Source: a virus. From it: DNA of 25,431 nt. Below are positions 16,143 through 24,890 of this stretch, one piece after another. The translations under genes were made by a program, and so were the position numbers. The notes under the pieces were generated by a model. It searched no databases. It was not told where the DNA came from and saw nothing but the letters and a program-made list of their open reading frames with translations. The stretch spans positions 1-25,431 of IMG/VR virus record IMGVR_UViG_3300032288_000156. One strand, written 5' to 3'. How positions within the stretch are numbered: the stretch's first letter is position 1; each line of letters opens with the position of its first letter.

Positions 16143-16553
16143 TTATAGAAGTTTTATCATTTCATTTGTGTATGAATCACCTTTAATGTAGCCAAGTTCC
16201 TCGTAGGTTCCTATAAGGTTTTGGCTTTTTATTAGAGCGTAGACATACTTACTGCCAGTATTCTTGCATATCTCAGTCAACGCTGACACCAGTAACTTAA
16301 TGGCGTTTTTTCTTTGTGGCTTCTTGTTGTATTCCTTGCTGGATATTATCCAGTCAACCCAAGCCACTTTGGAATTAGTAAGGTACATATACCCTGCACA
16401 AACTGGTGTCTCACCGTCATAAACTATGATTCCACCTTTGCCATTGTTAGGAAGGAAGTCCTTTTGTGGAGGCTCCCATCCCCACTGCTTCCACCAACCA
16501 ACAAGAATGTCCTCGTAGTCCGTGTCCTGCAGTTCTCGTATATATAGTCCCAT
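16143..16553 (-). CDS. GNAT-like acyltransferase fold protein, T7 gp13-like
   Basis: A 136-aa protein with a single GNAT-like fold: an N-terminal strand-helix LYIRELQDTDYEDILVGWWK, a central beta pair GGIIVYDGETPVCAGYMYL (about 40-58), strand VAWVDWIISS (63-72), basic loop KEYNKKPQRKNAI (73-85) where a GNAT has its CoA-binding loop, helix LLVSALTEICKNTG, and the classic GNAT ending YVYALIKSQNLIGTYEELGY. The CoA loop lacks a clean R/QxxGxG/A, so activity is doubtful. T7 gp13 is also about 138 aa, GNAT-like as I recall it, and sits just before gp14. The match in size, fold and position makes it a probable virion morphogenesis protein rather than a metabolic enzyme. Confidence 0.75.
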   Translation of the reverse strand: MGLYIRELQDTDYEDILVGWWKQWGWEPPQKDFLPNNGKGGIIVYDGETPVCAGYMYLTNSKVAWVDWIISSKEYNKKPQRKNAIKLLVSALTEICKNTGSKYVYALIKSQNLIGTYEELGYIKGDSYTNEMIKLL

Positions 16554-16560
16554 GCTCTAA

Positions 16561-16568
16561 CAAAGATA
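16561..16568 (-). promoter_or_regulatory. Possible Bacteroidetes -7 box
   Basis: On the minus strand TATCTTTG matches TAnnTTTG, the Bacteroidetes -7 consensus, in the 21-base gap before the GNAT-like gene. No convincing TTG at the -33 position is visible (nearest is GTTA), and the start codon would be only about seven bases downstream, so this may be chance. Confidence 0.25.
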
Positions 16569-16574
16569 TTAAAT

Positions 16575-17378
16575 TTAAGGGTAACTTTTCATCACGTCAG
16601 ACTGAACAGCAAATAGCTCAACCTTAGCGTTTGAAGTGTTCTGTATATTGAATGTACAATAGTGGCCTAATACTCCATGAGATTCAGCTACAGAGTTCTT
16701 GATGTACAAGAAGAATGCATTTTGAATAGGAATTGGAGTAGTGCCCGGTATGGTGGTATCAATCGTTAATTGATTCGTTCCTGCAGGAAGATTTACCGTA
16801 ATGGCTGTAACTTTACCAGCAAGAACCGGAGCAGTATATGGGGGCAATGCAAAGTATAGCAAGTCACCAATACTGATGATGCTGCCAATTTGAACTGTAG
16901 TTGCAAACTTTACCACGTTACCTCCAGTGACCTCATTACTCTGACCAATACCATTGACACTACGTAGCGCAAGTTCACCAACTGTATTGTTTCTAATGAA
17001 CGCAAAGAATGATGCTTCCTTTTTCTCAAACCAGTTAGCATCAATGAATCCTGAGAACTGCAAGTCAGTAGTCAACTGTGCTGCCCACTTGGCATCACCC
17101 TCTAGGTTAATGGTCTTGAATAACTTGTTCTCAAGGGCACTTGTATTAAACACACTCTGAATTGAGGTGTTTGTAAATGCTCCTGAAGGATTGCTTATTC
17201 TTACAAACCAAGGGCCATAGAATGTGTTTCTGTCATCATTTACGTTATGACGATAGAGGTTCCCGCCCTTGAAGGTGTAGAAATAGTTGTTCATCCCAAT
17301 CATGTAATCAGGATAAAAGGAGTAGAACGATGGCCACCCCTGACTTGCTTCGCTATATGTTAGTGTATAGTTTGCCAT
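16575..17378 (-). CDS. Conserved tail/structural protein
   Basis: A 267-aa beta-rich protein. The N-terminal block SEASQGWPSFYSFYPDYMIG and the segments NNYFYTFKGGNLYRHNVNDD and FYGPW are strongly patterned. I recall a very similar block in structural proteins of crAss-like and other Bacteroidetes phages, where exact roles are mostly unassigned. The C-terminal half consists of beta-strands separated by Pro/Thr/Gly turns, as in tail hub accessory or fibre-base proteins. It is flanked by another small tail protein and the gp13-like gene, so it is placed at the tail end of the particle. Start: ATG 17378, three bases after the upstream gene. Confidence 0.6.
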   Translation of the reverse strand: MANYTLTYSEASQGWPSFYSFYPDYMIGMNNYFYTFKGGNLYRHNVNDDRNTFYGPWFVRISNPSGAFTNTSIQSVFNTSALENKLFKTINLEGDAKWAAQLTTDLQFSGFIDANWFEKKEASFFAFIRNNTVGELALRSVNGIGQSNEVTGGNVVKFATTVQIGSIISIGDLLYFALPPYTAPVLAGKVTAITVNLPAGTNQLTIDTTIPGTTPIPIQNAFFLYIKNSVAESHGVLGHYCTFNIQNTSNAKVELFAVQSDVMKSYP

Positions 17379-17381
17379 AGT

Positions 17382-17873
17382 TTAACAAGGTCCTCCCCAT
17401 AATTCTGTTTCACCTATTGCGCTTACCCGAAAAGTTTGTCCACTATTTTGCGCAGAAACTGTCTTATACCAAGTAGATGGAGTACCACCATTTAGTGGAG
17501 TAGTAGTAGCCGCTGGGTCTGTATATAAAACTTTTCCTTGAGTAACAACGGCATCATACAGGTCGGTAGCCGTACCATTGATATATACCGGCAAAGGAGT
17601 CCCACTTCCTGCACAAGCTCCTGATTGGGTATCCCATCCTAAAGGAATAGGAGGCGTTGTGGTTACGTCAAAGTATATGGTAAAAGACTGAGTAGTTGCA
17701 CAAGATGGGCAAGAAGCCTGAGGTAACAATACCCCACCATCTTGTTCTCTTACAATTGTTCCGTCCGAATAGAATCCATCAGATGCAACAGCTGTTAATG
17801 TTGGATTTGAGTAGACTATTGTTGCCGTGCCAAGTGAAGGTGCGTCTAAGTAAAATGTTGCTGATGTTGCCAT
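17382..17873 (-). CDS. Small beta-rich tail protein with CPSC motif
   Basis: A 163-aa protein, Thr/Ser/Gly/Pro-rich, with predicted beta-strands throughout and no long helix. N-terminal block ATFYLDAPSLGTATIVYSN is followed by SDGFYSDGTIVREQDGG. Cys55 and Cys58 (CPSC) precede TQSFT (61-65), a local match to CVACGVSQSFT in the 1493-aa protein encoded just upstream. The C-terminus is WGGPC. These features suit a tail fibre or hub-decorating module; the Cys pairs may form disulfides or bind metal. The start ATG is one base after the stop of the 1493-aa gene. Confidence 0.6.
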   Translation of the reverse strand: MATSATFYLDAPSLGTATIVYSNPTLTAVASDGFYSDGTIVREQDGGVLLPQASCPSCATTQSFTIYFDVTTTPPIPLGWDTQSGACAGSGTPLPVYINGTATDLYDAVVTQGKVLYTDPAATTTPLNGGTPSTWYKTVSAQNSGQTFRVSAIGETELWGGPC

Positions 17874-17874
17874 A

Positions 17875-20800
17875 TTAAGTTGGTTCTTCGCAGCCGCAAC
17901 AAGCGTCTAGGCTGCTGGTTGGTGAATAACATAGTACTACTGATGGTGCCGGCTCAGGGTCGCACTCACAGCAAGCATCCAGCGCACTGACGTCTGAGTA
18001 GCACAATTCGATTGGTAATGAATTTCTGTAATCCCAAATCAGATAAAGGTAATTACCAGTATTAGGAACTACAAATGAACCTGAGTAAACTCCAGCGCTT
18101 CCGGTTATAGGTGATACCACTGTAGATGCTGCAAGCAATGACGATATACCAACAGAAGTGTTTGGATATAATGTATTACTACGAACATATCTGAACTTAT
18201 CTTGCTCCAATACAAAATTAAATGTATCAGGATTAATTTTATTCGATATAATCTGTAATGTAGAACCATTTATTGGAATACCTCCAAATCCCTGAGGACC
18301 TGATATGGTATCATACTGGGATACCACAGGGCTTGAATCATCAAAAGCAAATATAACAGCATTAGATTGCAATGGTGAAACAAATGCTCCAGCGGTGTAT
18401 CTGTACTGATTATGAATTGATTGCCCTGAATCAACAACGCTAGTCAATGTTACCTTGACAATAGTCAATGTCTGTGGAACTGGACAGTTAGGGAATACAG
18501 TCAATTCAAGCGGGTCACTAGCAACTATCGTTACAGTCGCCGTATCTACATTATTCTTGTCCTTATTGAATTGCAAAGTTCCTGATGTAGTCACAAGACC
18601 AGAAGTCACAGTGTCTCCATCGTAAGTTACTGATATAGTAAAGTCAGCGGAAGAGCCAGCAGGTACGGTATAGTTGAAGTTTGTTATTCCAATTGGCTGC
18701 CCTAAGTCAACGCAATAAGTAACAGTGTTACCAGTAGGCACAGTGAATGACTGAGATACCCCACAAGCAACACATCTTAAAGGTATAGGCAACTTCTCAT
18801 CGTTTGTTGACAAAACGTATTCATTTAGATACGGGTCGTAACCACCAAGCTTCTGAGTATCGAATGACTGAATAAATTCATCACGGAACCAAGTACGCAT
18901 ACCTAGTTCAGATATAACAATCAATTGGTCTCCCTTTAGATTAAGCACCGCTCCACGCTTCACGTCAGTAAAGAACCTGTCAGGTCCCCACTGCACGTAA
19001 CTCTCAGGGTTAGCGCTAATACCATACTTCTCAAGTCTAGCAATCTGATTGCCCAACACCTCAGGTACAGAAGCAATAACGCCTCCACCAGTAGAGTCTG
19101 AGATAAGGTTCTTGCTTGCAAGCACGTAAGAGATTTTGTCCTCCTGTAGAACAAGGATGTCAGTCTGTCTTCCATCCATGATATAGATGTCTCCAAAGGA
19201 TGGCTCCAACACTTTAAAGTTGATTAATCCTAAGTTGAACTCATTGAGCTTATTTACATTTGACTCAGCGCTATAGACACCACTGTACGTAATGTCAGCA
19301 AATCTATCTGCAGCCTTGTAGTCCTGAGCAGACACGCTAGTAACTCTGTTACCAAAATTGAAGGAAGCCCCTACAATTGAATCACGAATCTTGTAACTTT
19401 CTGCTCCATTACCGAATGAGAAACAGTTAAAGAACTTAGTGTCAACAATAGCAGGAGTACCAGCACCTACGTTTTGATTTTGGATATTCCCCTGATGGTT
19501 TCCGTTTACGATAGCGAAAGACATTTCATTCTCAAAGAACACGTCAGGCAAAGCGTCTGATGGAAGCGTCTCAAAGATAATGCTATTGTCTGCACGGAAT
19601 ACAGTAATGCTAACCTGAATGTTTGAGTCTCTATTACGTGGTTTAAACCCAAATCCTGTGCAGGACTCGGTGCCGGTAACCAAGAAGAAAAGCTCATTGG
19701 TAGTGGTATTTCTGTAGAACTTGTAATAGTTTGTGCAAACAGCTGTACTTATGGTTGGAGGAGTAACATCTGTAAAGCCTTCAAATACGTTATTAATCTC
19801 ACAAGCATTATCGCTAACAACCTTAATGCTATCGTTTAAGTATTGCTCAATATCTTCTCCAACAAACCACTGGTACATATTGGGATATGAGTTTGCTGAT
19901 ATGAATGTTTTCTCAAACGTATTTCTTCTCTCCTCACAATCACTTTCTGCTCCTGCTCTGAATTGCTTTATTGACATAACAATCCTACTTCCTGAAGGCA
20001 CATCATAATCTAAATGCGTCCAAGTAGAAGGGTTACCAGCTTCAGTGCCGGGTATATTCATTGGGTATCTCAAGATAGGATAATCTCCTCCTTGTCTTTC
20101 CTTAACCGTAATTACTCCCGGGGCAATAATTGCATTTTCTTCCTGAACAATGTTGAAACTATTAGGATTAATCTTGGCATATACCCCAGCCGGCACAGGA
20201 ATAAATTCAGTAGGGTCATCCTCTCTTGGTATTTCAAGAAATCCTGAAGGCTGTGAAGACTTCTCAAGAATAGTAGCATACACGAAATTTTGTGTTGGAC
20301 CTTCTGAGTCAGCCTTTACAATAAGACGGTCACCGGTCTCAACTTTTCTTGCGTTCTCGCCTTCAAGTAAGAAATAAGCACTATTGCTGTTCGGGTCCTC
20401 AAAAAACAAGTTGCAATAAATCGTCTCGTAATTCTCTTCATCAGGCTTGATAACAAACTTGTATCTTGTTGCCCATACTGGAGGCTTCTGTGTAGCAGGT
20501 ATTGTGACCTGTATAGAGTTCTTCTTAGAAGACAAACCGCAAGGGATATGTTCTGTATTGTTTAGACTAACTAAAGCCGTTGTAGCCCTATTAAAATCAT
20601 CCATATAGACAATACCAATCTCGTAGTCTCTATTGCTATGGAGACTTTGAGTATTACCTATCTCTTGAAACGTAGCCTCAGAGAATGATACACTATAGTA
20701 CTCGTAAGCAATTTGAGTAGGCGATGAAGGATTGTCTACATATCTCATTGCTGGAATCTGAAGACCAATCTCATCACTTGACGGTGAAGTCACAATACCA

Positions 20801-22356
20801 ATAGGTTGGTTTATACCACTGATTCCACTAGCTGTTTTATCTAACGCTCCTAAGTTAGTAGGTAGAGCACAGTTAAATTGGTCAGTAAAAGTAATCCCAT
20901 TACAAGAGTTTGCTACAGTCTGGATATTAAATACTGTTCCGACAGCATCTTGAAACTCTGTACTAGTAGCCAGTTGATATACTGATATGTAATCCTTTGA
21001 TAAGAAAAACGCAAAATTTAATCTAATGTTCTCACTAACCTGAGTAGGAAACGGCGTGTCTCCAGACCACTGGTCGTGAGTTAGTGTCAAGCTCAAATTA
21101 AATGCAGAGCCCTCAACTAAATCTTTACCAGTTAAATCAATATACACAATTGAATCTGGAACCGTTACTGCTCCATCAATAGAGTAAGAACCTGACTCAA
21201 GAGTTGTTGTTGTAGTAGTAAGACCAATCTCAGTAGACACTAATGAAGTGCTATACTCAAACTTTATAGGTTGACCTTGTGAGTCAATTAGGTCATATCC
21301 TTCAACGTAGTTACCATACATTAATCGGTTGCCCATAATCGTTTGGGCCTTAGCAAAACGTGGCACGTTATCGTATAGCCTCAACAATTCTGACTCTGAA
21401 AGAACAGTAAATATCTTGCTATTTGTAAATGTGTATTGCTCCTCAGTATTGTCAGTCAATCCTAAGATTTGCTTATCCAACTTCTCAATTACACGGATGA
21501 TGTTTCCATCAGCCTTTTTAAATAAAAGGTCAATACCAACTACAAGCGGTCCGCCTGTGTTATAGGTGATGATTGCTGAGTTAAAGAAGTTGGTCATTCC
21601 CTCATTGAGGAAACTGTCAATGCTAAAGTTAAATGCCTTTGGTGCAAACGCAGGAGCAGACCACTGTGAGGTGGCACTGTACTCTCCGTCAGCATATTTG
21701 TATCTGTAAGCAAAGCAAATAAAGCGAGTCTCCAAGTAGTTCTCTTGACCATTGTTGACTATTGGCTGTACTGCCGGTGCCTCCACCGGTGGCTTCTTAA
21801 TTACCAACAAAGACTCAGCGCTTACTGCATCAATGTTAGAAACAGGATTTGGATAGCTCTTAGTGACGTTAATTACTCTTGGAGGATTATAGTCATCGGT
21901 AAAGAACAAAAGCTTGTTATCCAATATGTCTACCCCTGTGATGAGGTATTTCGGATTGAAGTTCAACGTGGTGTTGATACCACCCCCATCATTAATAGAT
22001 ACAACGTGATACGTAAGAATGTTTGTATTTACGTTAAAAGAAACTATCATGTCCAATTTACCAGTAGCACCTACAGGGAAATTGGGGTCGTGAATAAACC
22101 AATAAACAGACTCAGTAGCGCTGTTCTGAATAGCACCTATACATCTAGCGGAAGTACTAAGAAGTGTTCCGTTAATATATGCTAAAGAGGTCAGAGGCAA
22201 GTTCCCCTTGGTGTTTTCAATAACGCCTATTTCGGACTGTTCAGTTGAACCCATCCTTACGTTCATAGCGTCAATATATTCACCTTCAGGAAGCAGTCGT
22301 TCATCAACGACTTTATTCATCCTACCCGCTACAAAGTTTCTTGTAAGTTTTGTCAT
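17875..22356 (-). CDS. Large tail hub / muzzle-like protein
   Basis: A 1493-aa protein. The N-terminus NFVAGRMNKVVDERLLPEGE (6-25), then YIDAMNVRMGSTEQSEIGVI, is a block I recall from large podovirus tail proteins in Bacteroidetes phages, described as stabilisation or muzzle proteins and comparable to P22 gp10 and T7 gp12. Repeated beta-strand units run through about 1100 residues, and the segment around 1070-1165 (EDKISYVLASKN, WGPDRFFTD, RTWFRDEF) looks like propeller blades. After about 1190 come Ig-like modules with C1195-C1198 (CVACG). The protein ends in two CYSxxSxLDACCxC repeats (1452-1465 and 1476-1489). It would form the distal tail hub contacting the ring proteins encoded just upstream. 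Exact homology cannot be shown by eye. Confidence 0.7.
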   Translation of the reverse strand: MTKLTRNFVAGRMNKVVDERLLPEGEYIDAMNVRMGSTEQSEIGVIENTKGNLPLTSLAYINGTLLSTSARCIGAIQNSATESVYWFIHDPNFPVGATGKLDMIVSFNVNTNILTYHVVSINDGGGINTTLNFNPKYLITGVDILDNKLLFFTDDYNPPRVINVTKSYPNPVSNIDAVSAESLLVIKKPPVEAPAVQPIVNNGQENYLETRFICFAYRYKYADGEYSATSQWSAPAFAPKAFNFSIDSFLNEGMTNFFNSAIITYNTGGPLVVGIDLLFKKADGNIIRVIEKLDKQILGLTDNTEEQYTFTNSKIFTVLSESELLRLYDNVPRFAKAQTIMGNRLMYGNYVEGYDLIDSQGQPIKFEYSTSLVSTEIGLTTTTTTLESGSYSIDGAVTVPDSIVYIDLTGKDLVEGSAFNLSLTLTHDQWSGDTPFPTQVSENIRLNFAFFLSKDYISVYQLATSTEFQDAVGTVFNIQTVANSCNGITFTDQFNCALPTNLGALDKTASGISGINQPIGIVTSPSSDEIGLQIPAMRYVDNPSSPTQIAYEYYSVSFSEATFQEIGNTQSLHSNRDYEIGIVYMDDFNRATTALVSLNNTEHIPCGLSSKKNSIQVTIPATQKPPVWATRYKFVIKPDEENYETIYCNLFFEDPNSNSAYFLLEGENARKVETGDRLIVKADSEGPTQNFVYATILEKSSQPSGFLEIPREDDPTEFIPVPAGVYAKINPNSFNIVQEENAIIAPGVITVKERQGGDYPILRYPMNIPGTEAGNPSTWTHLDYDVPSGSRIVMSIKQFRAGAESDCEERRNTFEKTFISANSYPNMYQWFVGEDIEQYLNDSIKVVSDNACEINNVFEGFTDVTPPTISTAVCTNYYKFYRNTTTNELFFLVTGTESCTGFGFKPRNRDSNIQVSITVFRADNSIIFETLPSDALPDVFFENEMSFAIVNGNHQGNIQNQNVGAGTPAIVDTKFFNCFSFGNGAESYKIRDSIVGASFNFGNRVTSVSAQDYKAADRFADITYSGVYSAESNVNKLNEFNLGLINFKVLEPSFGDIYIMDGRQTDILVLQEDKISYVLASKNLISDSTGGGVIASVPEVLGNQIARLEKYGISANPESYVQWGPDRFFTDVKRGAVLNLKGDQLIVISELGMRTWFRDEFIQSFDTQKLGGYDPYLNEYVLSTNDEKLPIPLRCVACGVSQSFTVPTGNTVTYCVDLGQPIGITNFNYTVPAGSSADFTISVTYDGDTVTSGLVTTSGTLQFNKDKNNVDTATVTIVASDPLELTVFPNCPVPQTLTIVKVTLTSVVDSGQSIHNQYRYTAGAFVSPLQSNAVIFAFDDSSPVVSQYDTISGPQGFGGIPINGSTLQIISNKINPDTFNFVLEQDKFRYVRSNTLYPNTSVGISSLLAASTVVSPITGSAGVYSGSFVVPNTGNYLYLIWDYRNSLPIELCYSDVSALDACCECDPEPAPSVVLCYSPTSSLDACCGCEEPT

Positions 22357-22357
22357 C

Positions 22358-23281
22358 TTATTTGATTTGCTTATCCAATCCTCTCAAGTTCATCAAGAGT
22401 CTTCCGGGATGAATGTTGCTAATTCTAATCTTTGCGTTTCTCAATAGCGCAGACTTTTCCTTACGGGCACGAGCGACAATATATTCTTGTACACCCAGCT
22501 TGCTATTCAGAATTTCATACTGAATGTAAGCATAAATGTACTTCTCAAACAATTTGTTTACGGTAATTTTAGAATTGTCTCCTTGCTCCATACCATCAGA
22601 TACGTACTCAAGGATACACTGCTGACCAGTCATGGGTGAATCAAAGTTGATTACTCCAGCCTTGCGGTCAATGTTAAACGTAGGATTGAAGTTGGCGGTC
22701 TCAGTATCTAAGCCATAAGCGGCTCCAATGTACCCTTCGAAATACCACATCCCATCGTAGTTCCATCCCTCATTACCATCAAACTGATTGTCCTGATTAA
22801 GGTAGATGCTCTTCTTGATATGGTTTAATCTATCGAAGTCAATGTCAGAATACTCAGGTGACAAGGCGTTACCATTTTGGTCAAACAATATCCTGCCCTG
22901 CTGGTCCTGTAAATATGCCTTAGATGAAAGCGTCTGAATGTTCTCAGACAATGGACGAAGCCATCCATCCTTGTACAAGGAGATTCGAACCCAGTTAACG
23001 TAATCAGATGGTAGAATATATCTCAACGTGTCAGGAACTGTAAGCTCCAACACTTTGATTTCTTTGAATGCATCGTAGTTTAATTCTTGAATGGCACGCT
23101 TCGCATGAAACAAAATCTTATACCGCTCCTCATTATTAACCAATGAATGGTTGCCAGCATACATCAACAAGAAATTAGTTACAATATCCTGCAAGCTGAC
23201 GTATTGATAGGACCCCCAATTGTTGTCCTCAGGAGTGGTTCCCCCGTTCTCATAATACTGATACTGCGATATATATGCCAT
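22358..23281 (-). CDS. Head-tail ring / tail tube protein candidate (T7 gp11-like position)
   Basis: A 307-aa protein with a helical N-terminal half (ISLYKDGW and before) and beta-containing middle (RILFDQNGNALSPEY; AGVINFDSPMTGQQCILEYV), followed by a helical C-terminus (KLFEKYIYAYIQYEILNSKL, then a basic helix RARKEKSALLRNAKIR). The pattern of Pro-Ser-Asp-Tyr (LPSDYVNWVRI) in strand-turn form is common in podovirus tail adaptor/tube proteins. It precedes the large hub gene, matching T7 gp11 before gp12 and the ring proteins of crAss-like phages. The function is inferred from order and architecture. Confidence 0.6.
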   Translation of the reverse strand: MAYISQYQYYENGGTTPEDNNWGSYQYVSLQDIVTNFLLMYAGNHSLVNNEERYKILFHAKRAIQELNYDAFKEIKVLELTVPDTLRYILPSDYVNWVRISLYKDGWLRPLSENIQTLSSKAYLQDQQGRILFDQNGNALSPEYSDIDFDRLNHIKKSIYLNQDNQFDGNEGWNYDGMWYFEGYIGAAYGLDTETANFNPTFNIDRKAGVINFDSPMTGQQCILEYVSDGMEQGDNSKITVNKLFEKYIYAYIQYEILNSKLGVQEYIVARARKEKSALLRNAKIRISNIHPGRLLMNLRGLDKQIK

Positions 23282-23293
23282 AAACTATAATTT

Positions 23294-24037
23294 TTATTGG
23301 TTTTGTTCAATCTGCTCTTGAGTCATGGCAAATTGAGTAACCTCTGTTTCACGAATAGATACACCACAATACTGGAGAATCTTAGTTACCAACTTGTACT
23401 CGTCTTCTGCAGGCACCTCAAAGTCTTGATAGTCTGGTTGAGACTGATTGAATACTGGCTCTCCATTAGCAAGGGTTACGTAAGTCCACTTAGGCTCCTT
23501 AGGATACCTAAAGTAGTTTGCCTCAACCTCATTTGCTAAGTTAAACGTAGAGGGGTAAACAGTTAGTACTGTGCCTTCCTGAGTGTATGCTGGATACATC
23601 TCAGTAGGTGCAGTAAGGTTTGAGCTGTTTAATAAGGTGATTCTTGTATGAGGTACTTTCTCTGCTTCTCCCTTGAGTACTCTAGGGCTTACTGAAGCAT
23701 CGTAGCAAAGAATTTTGTTGATAAGGAAGTAATCAAATCCGGTTGTAATTACTGATGGTAAGAAGAACCGATTTGTAGCAGGAGCAACCTGAGTCAATGT
23801 GGAGGTAACAGAAAACAATTCCATCGCCTCTTCAATTGGTTTTCTCAAGTCAGCGTACTCAGTTCCTGATTGACGAGAATTTTCCAAGTTGATTAACTTG
23901 TTGTACTCAGAAAAGTATTCCTCAAATATCTCAAGCTGCGCCTGAAGAGCAAACAAGTTGAAGTCAGATGGAGATATGTACCCGTAGTTATTCTTGTTTA
24001 GAATAGACAGCACGGTATTTCTTACTGAGTTTATCAT
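23294..24037 (-). CDS. Head-tail connector / ring protein candidate
   Basis: A 247-aa protein from ATG 24037, which has a strong ribosome site (AAAAAGGAAATA) and lies just downstream of the promoter at 24052-24081. An upstream in-frame GTG at 24079 would begin inside the terminator and is rejected. The N-terminus INSVRNTVLSILNKNNYGYI (2-21) and ALQAQLEIFEEYFSEYNKLI are helices; the middle is beta-rich (TNRFFLPSVITTGFDYFLI), with YPAYTQEGTVLTVYPSTF further on. An alpha-then-beta plan of about 250 residues suits the adaptor rings between portal and tail. Its neighbour downstream is the second ring candidate. The role is inferred. Confidence 0.6.
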   Translation of the reverse strand: MINSVRNTVLSILNKNNYGYISPSDFNLFALQAQLEIFEEYFSEYNKLINLENSRQSGTEYADLRKPIEEAMELFSVTSTLTQVAPATNRFFLPSVITTGFDYFLINKILCYDASVSPRVLKGEAEKVPHTRITLLNSSNLTAPTEMYPAYTQEGTVLTVYPSTFNLANEVEANYFRYPKEPKWTYVTLANGEPVFNQSQPDYQDFEVPAEDEYKLVTKILQYCGVSIRETEVTQFAMTQEQIEQNQ

Positions 24038-24051
24038 TATTTCCTTTTTTA

Positions 24052-24081
24052 CAAATATACAGAAAAAAAAAGAGGGCACAA
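24052..24081 (-). promoter_or_regulatory. Bacteroidetes-type promoter for the long structural operon
   Basis: On the minus strand a TTG at 24081-24079 is followed after 19 bases by TATATTTG at 24059-24052. This fits the Bacteroidetes consensus TTG-N(17-23)-TAnnTTTG. The start codon of the 247-aa ring gene is 14 bases beyond. The -33 element lies in the loop of the terminator hairpin at 24072-24090, so the promoter and terminator overlap. It is the best promoter match in the window. Confidence 0.65.
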
Positions 24082-24090
24082 GATGCCCTC
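24063..24090 (-). terminator. Intrinsic terminator after the 247-aa conserved gene
   Basis: On the minus strand GAGGGCA (24090-24084), loop TCTTG, TGCCCTC (24078-24072), then nine T (24071-24063). The perfect 7-bp GC-rich stem and long T-run make a strong Rho-independent terminator, 26 bases after the end of the gene at 24116. It abuts the promoter of the next operon. Confidence 0.8.
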
Positions 24091-24115
24091 CTTTCTACTC
24101 AATCTATCAATCAAT

Positions 24116-24859
24116 CTATGCTAAAACGGCTTCTAACATCTTCAGTGAGTCAATTCCCTCGTCTGTCTGTAAGAAGTGTCCTACCATTTCGTATGGGTCT
24201 TCGCCATAAGGAACCGATAGCATTTTCTTCTTATTGGTCGGGGTATTGTACCACACCTCTTTGTCTCCATTTCTCAAGATTAATAGCTTGTTCTCAAAGA
24301 ACAAACGTATTTTAGCTTGGTACTTCAATTCGGGGTCATTCAATATATTCAAGAACTCCTTAGGGTCTGTCTTGGCAAATACCAAAATGTCACGTCTTAA
24401 TTCAGCGGTAGACACTGTTGATGGGTCCTTGCCAAACATTACTCTTGTAAGAGTCTCAATCTGGTCAATACTTAATTGACGGGCTTCTATTAATGCCTCA
24501 ACCTCCAAGTTCAAGTCATCAACTTCTTCTGCTGCTTCTTTCTCTTTGTCAACCTCTACGAAGATGATTCCATTCAAAGGATGGTAGTGAAGGAACTGCT
24601 GCAGAACTGGATTTTGTTTTGGCACTCTTAGAAATCCATCTTCAAAGATAATCGGCTCAATGATAGCGTTACCATCTTGCTCATCCTCAAAAGGAGACTT
24701 CTGATTGGAAGCGTATCTAAGCGCACGATTGACATTGTTCTTCTCGTCAAACCACATAAGAGGGAATCTCGGGTGGTTTCTTGAAGCCAATGTATATGAT
24801 AGGGGATTCCCTAATTTTAATTTGTAGACTTTGTCTACAGGGGTATGAATCTTTGCCAT
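24116..24859 (-). CDS. Conserved phage protein of unknown function, head module
   Basis: A 247-aa protein. The conserved-looking N-terminal segment MAKIHTPVDKVYKLKLGNPL leads into RFPLMWFDE (32-40), QKSPFEDEQDGNAIIEPIIF and FLRVPKQNPVLQQFLHYHPL, a mixed alpha/beta block. A highly charged acidic helix follows (EVDKEKEAAEEVDDLNLEVE, about 104-123), then a helical C-terminal half rich in Leu/Lys with DPYEMVGHFLQTDEG near the end. The N-terminal half reads like a small nucleic-acid-binding or zinc-ribbon-free beta unit. I remember similar proteins near capsid genes in uncultured and Bacteroidetes phages, without a function. It is bracketed by terminators, so its dosage is set separately from the tail genes. 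Confidence 0.6.
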   Translation of the reverse strand: MAKIHTPVDKVYKLKLGNPLSYTLASRNHPRFPLMWFDEKNNVNRALRYASNQKSPFEDEQDGNAIIEPIIFEDGFLRVPKQNPVLQQFLHYHPLNGIIFVEVDKEKEAAEEVDDLNLEVEALIEARQLSIDQIETLTRVMFGKDPSTVSTAELRRDILVFAKTDPKEFLNILNDPELKYQAKIRLFFENKLLILRNGDKEVWYNTPTNKKKMLSVPYGEDPYEMVGHFLQTDEGIDSLKMLEAVLA

Positions 24860-24869
24860 TTGTTATTGG

Positions 24870-24886
24870 ATTAAATTTGATTTAAT
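24870..24886. repeat. AT-rich perfect inverted repeat
   Basis: ATTAAAT TTG ATTTAAT: 7-base arms around three bases, lying between the terminator at 24900 and the start codon at 24859. It has the size and symmetry of an operator but could also be a simple consequence of high A+T; in RNA it would be a weak hairpin in the leader of the 247-aa gene. Confidence 0.35.
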
Positions 24887-24890
24887 TTTT

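Noticed and set aside
21745-22185. A 146-codon plus-strand frame antisense to the hub gene
   Set aside because: It lies wholly opposite the conserved N-terminal part of the hub, and its predicted protein shows no family pattern.
23294-24079. Longer version of the ring gene starting at GTG 24079
   Set aside because: That start lies within the terminator hairpin and promoter; ATG 24037 with AAAGGAA is far better.
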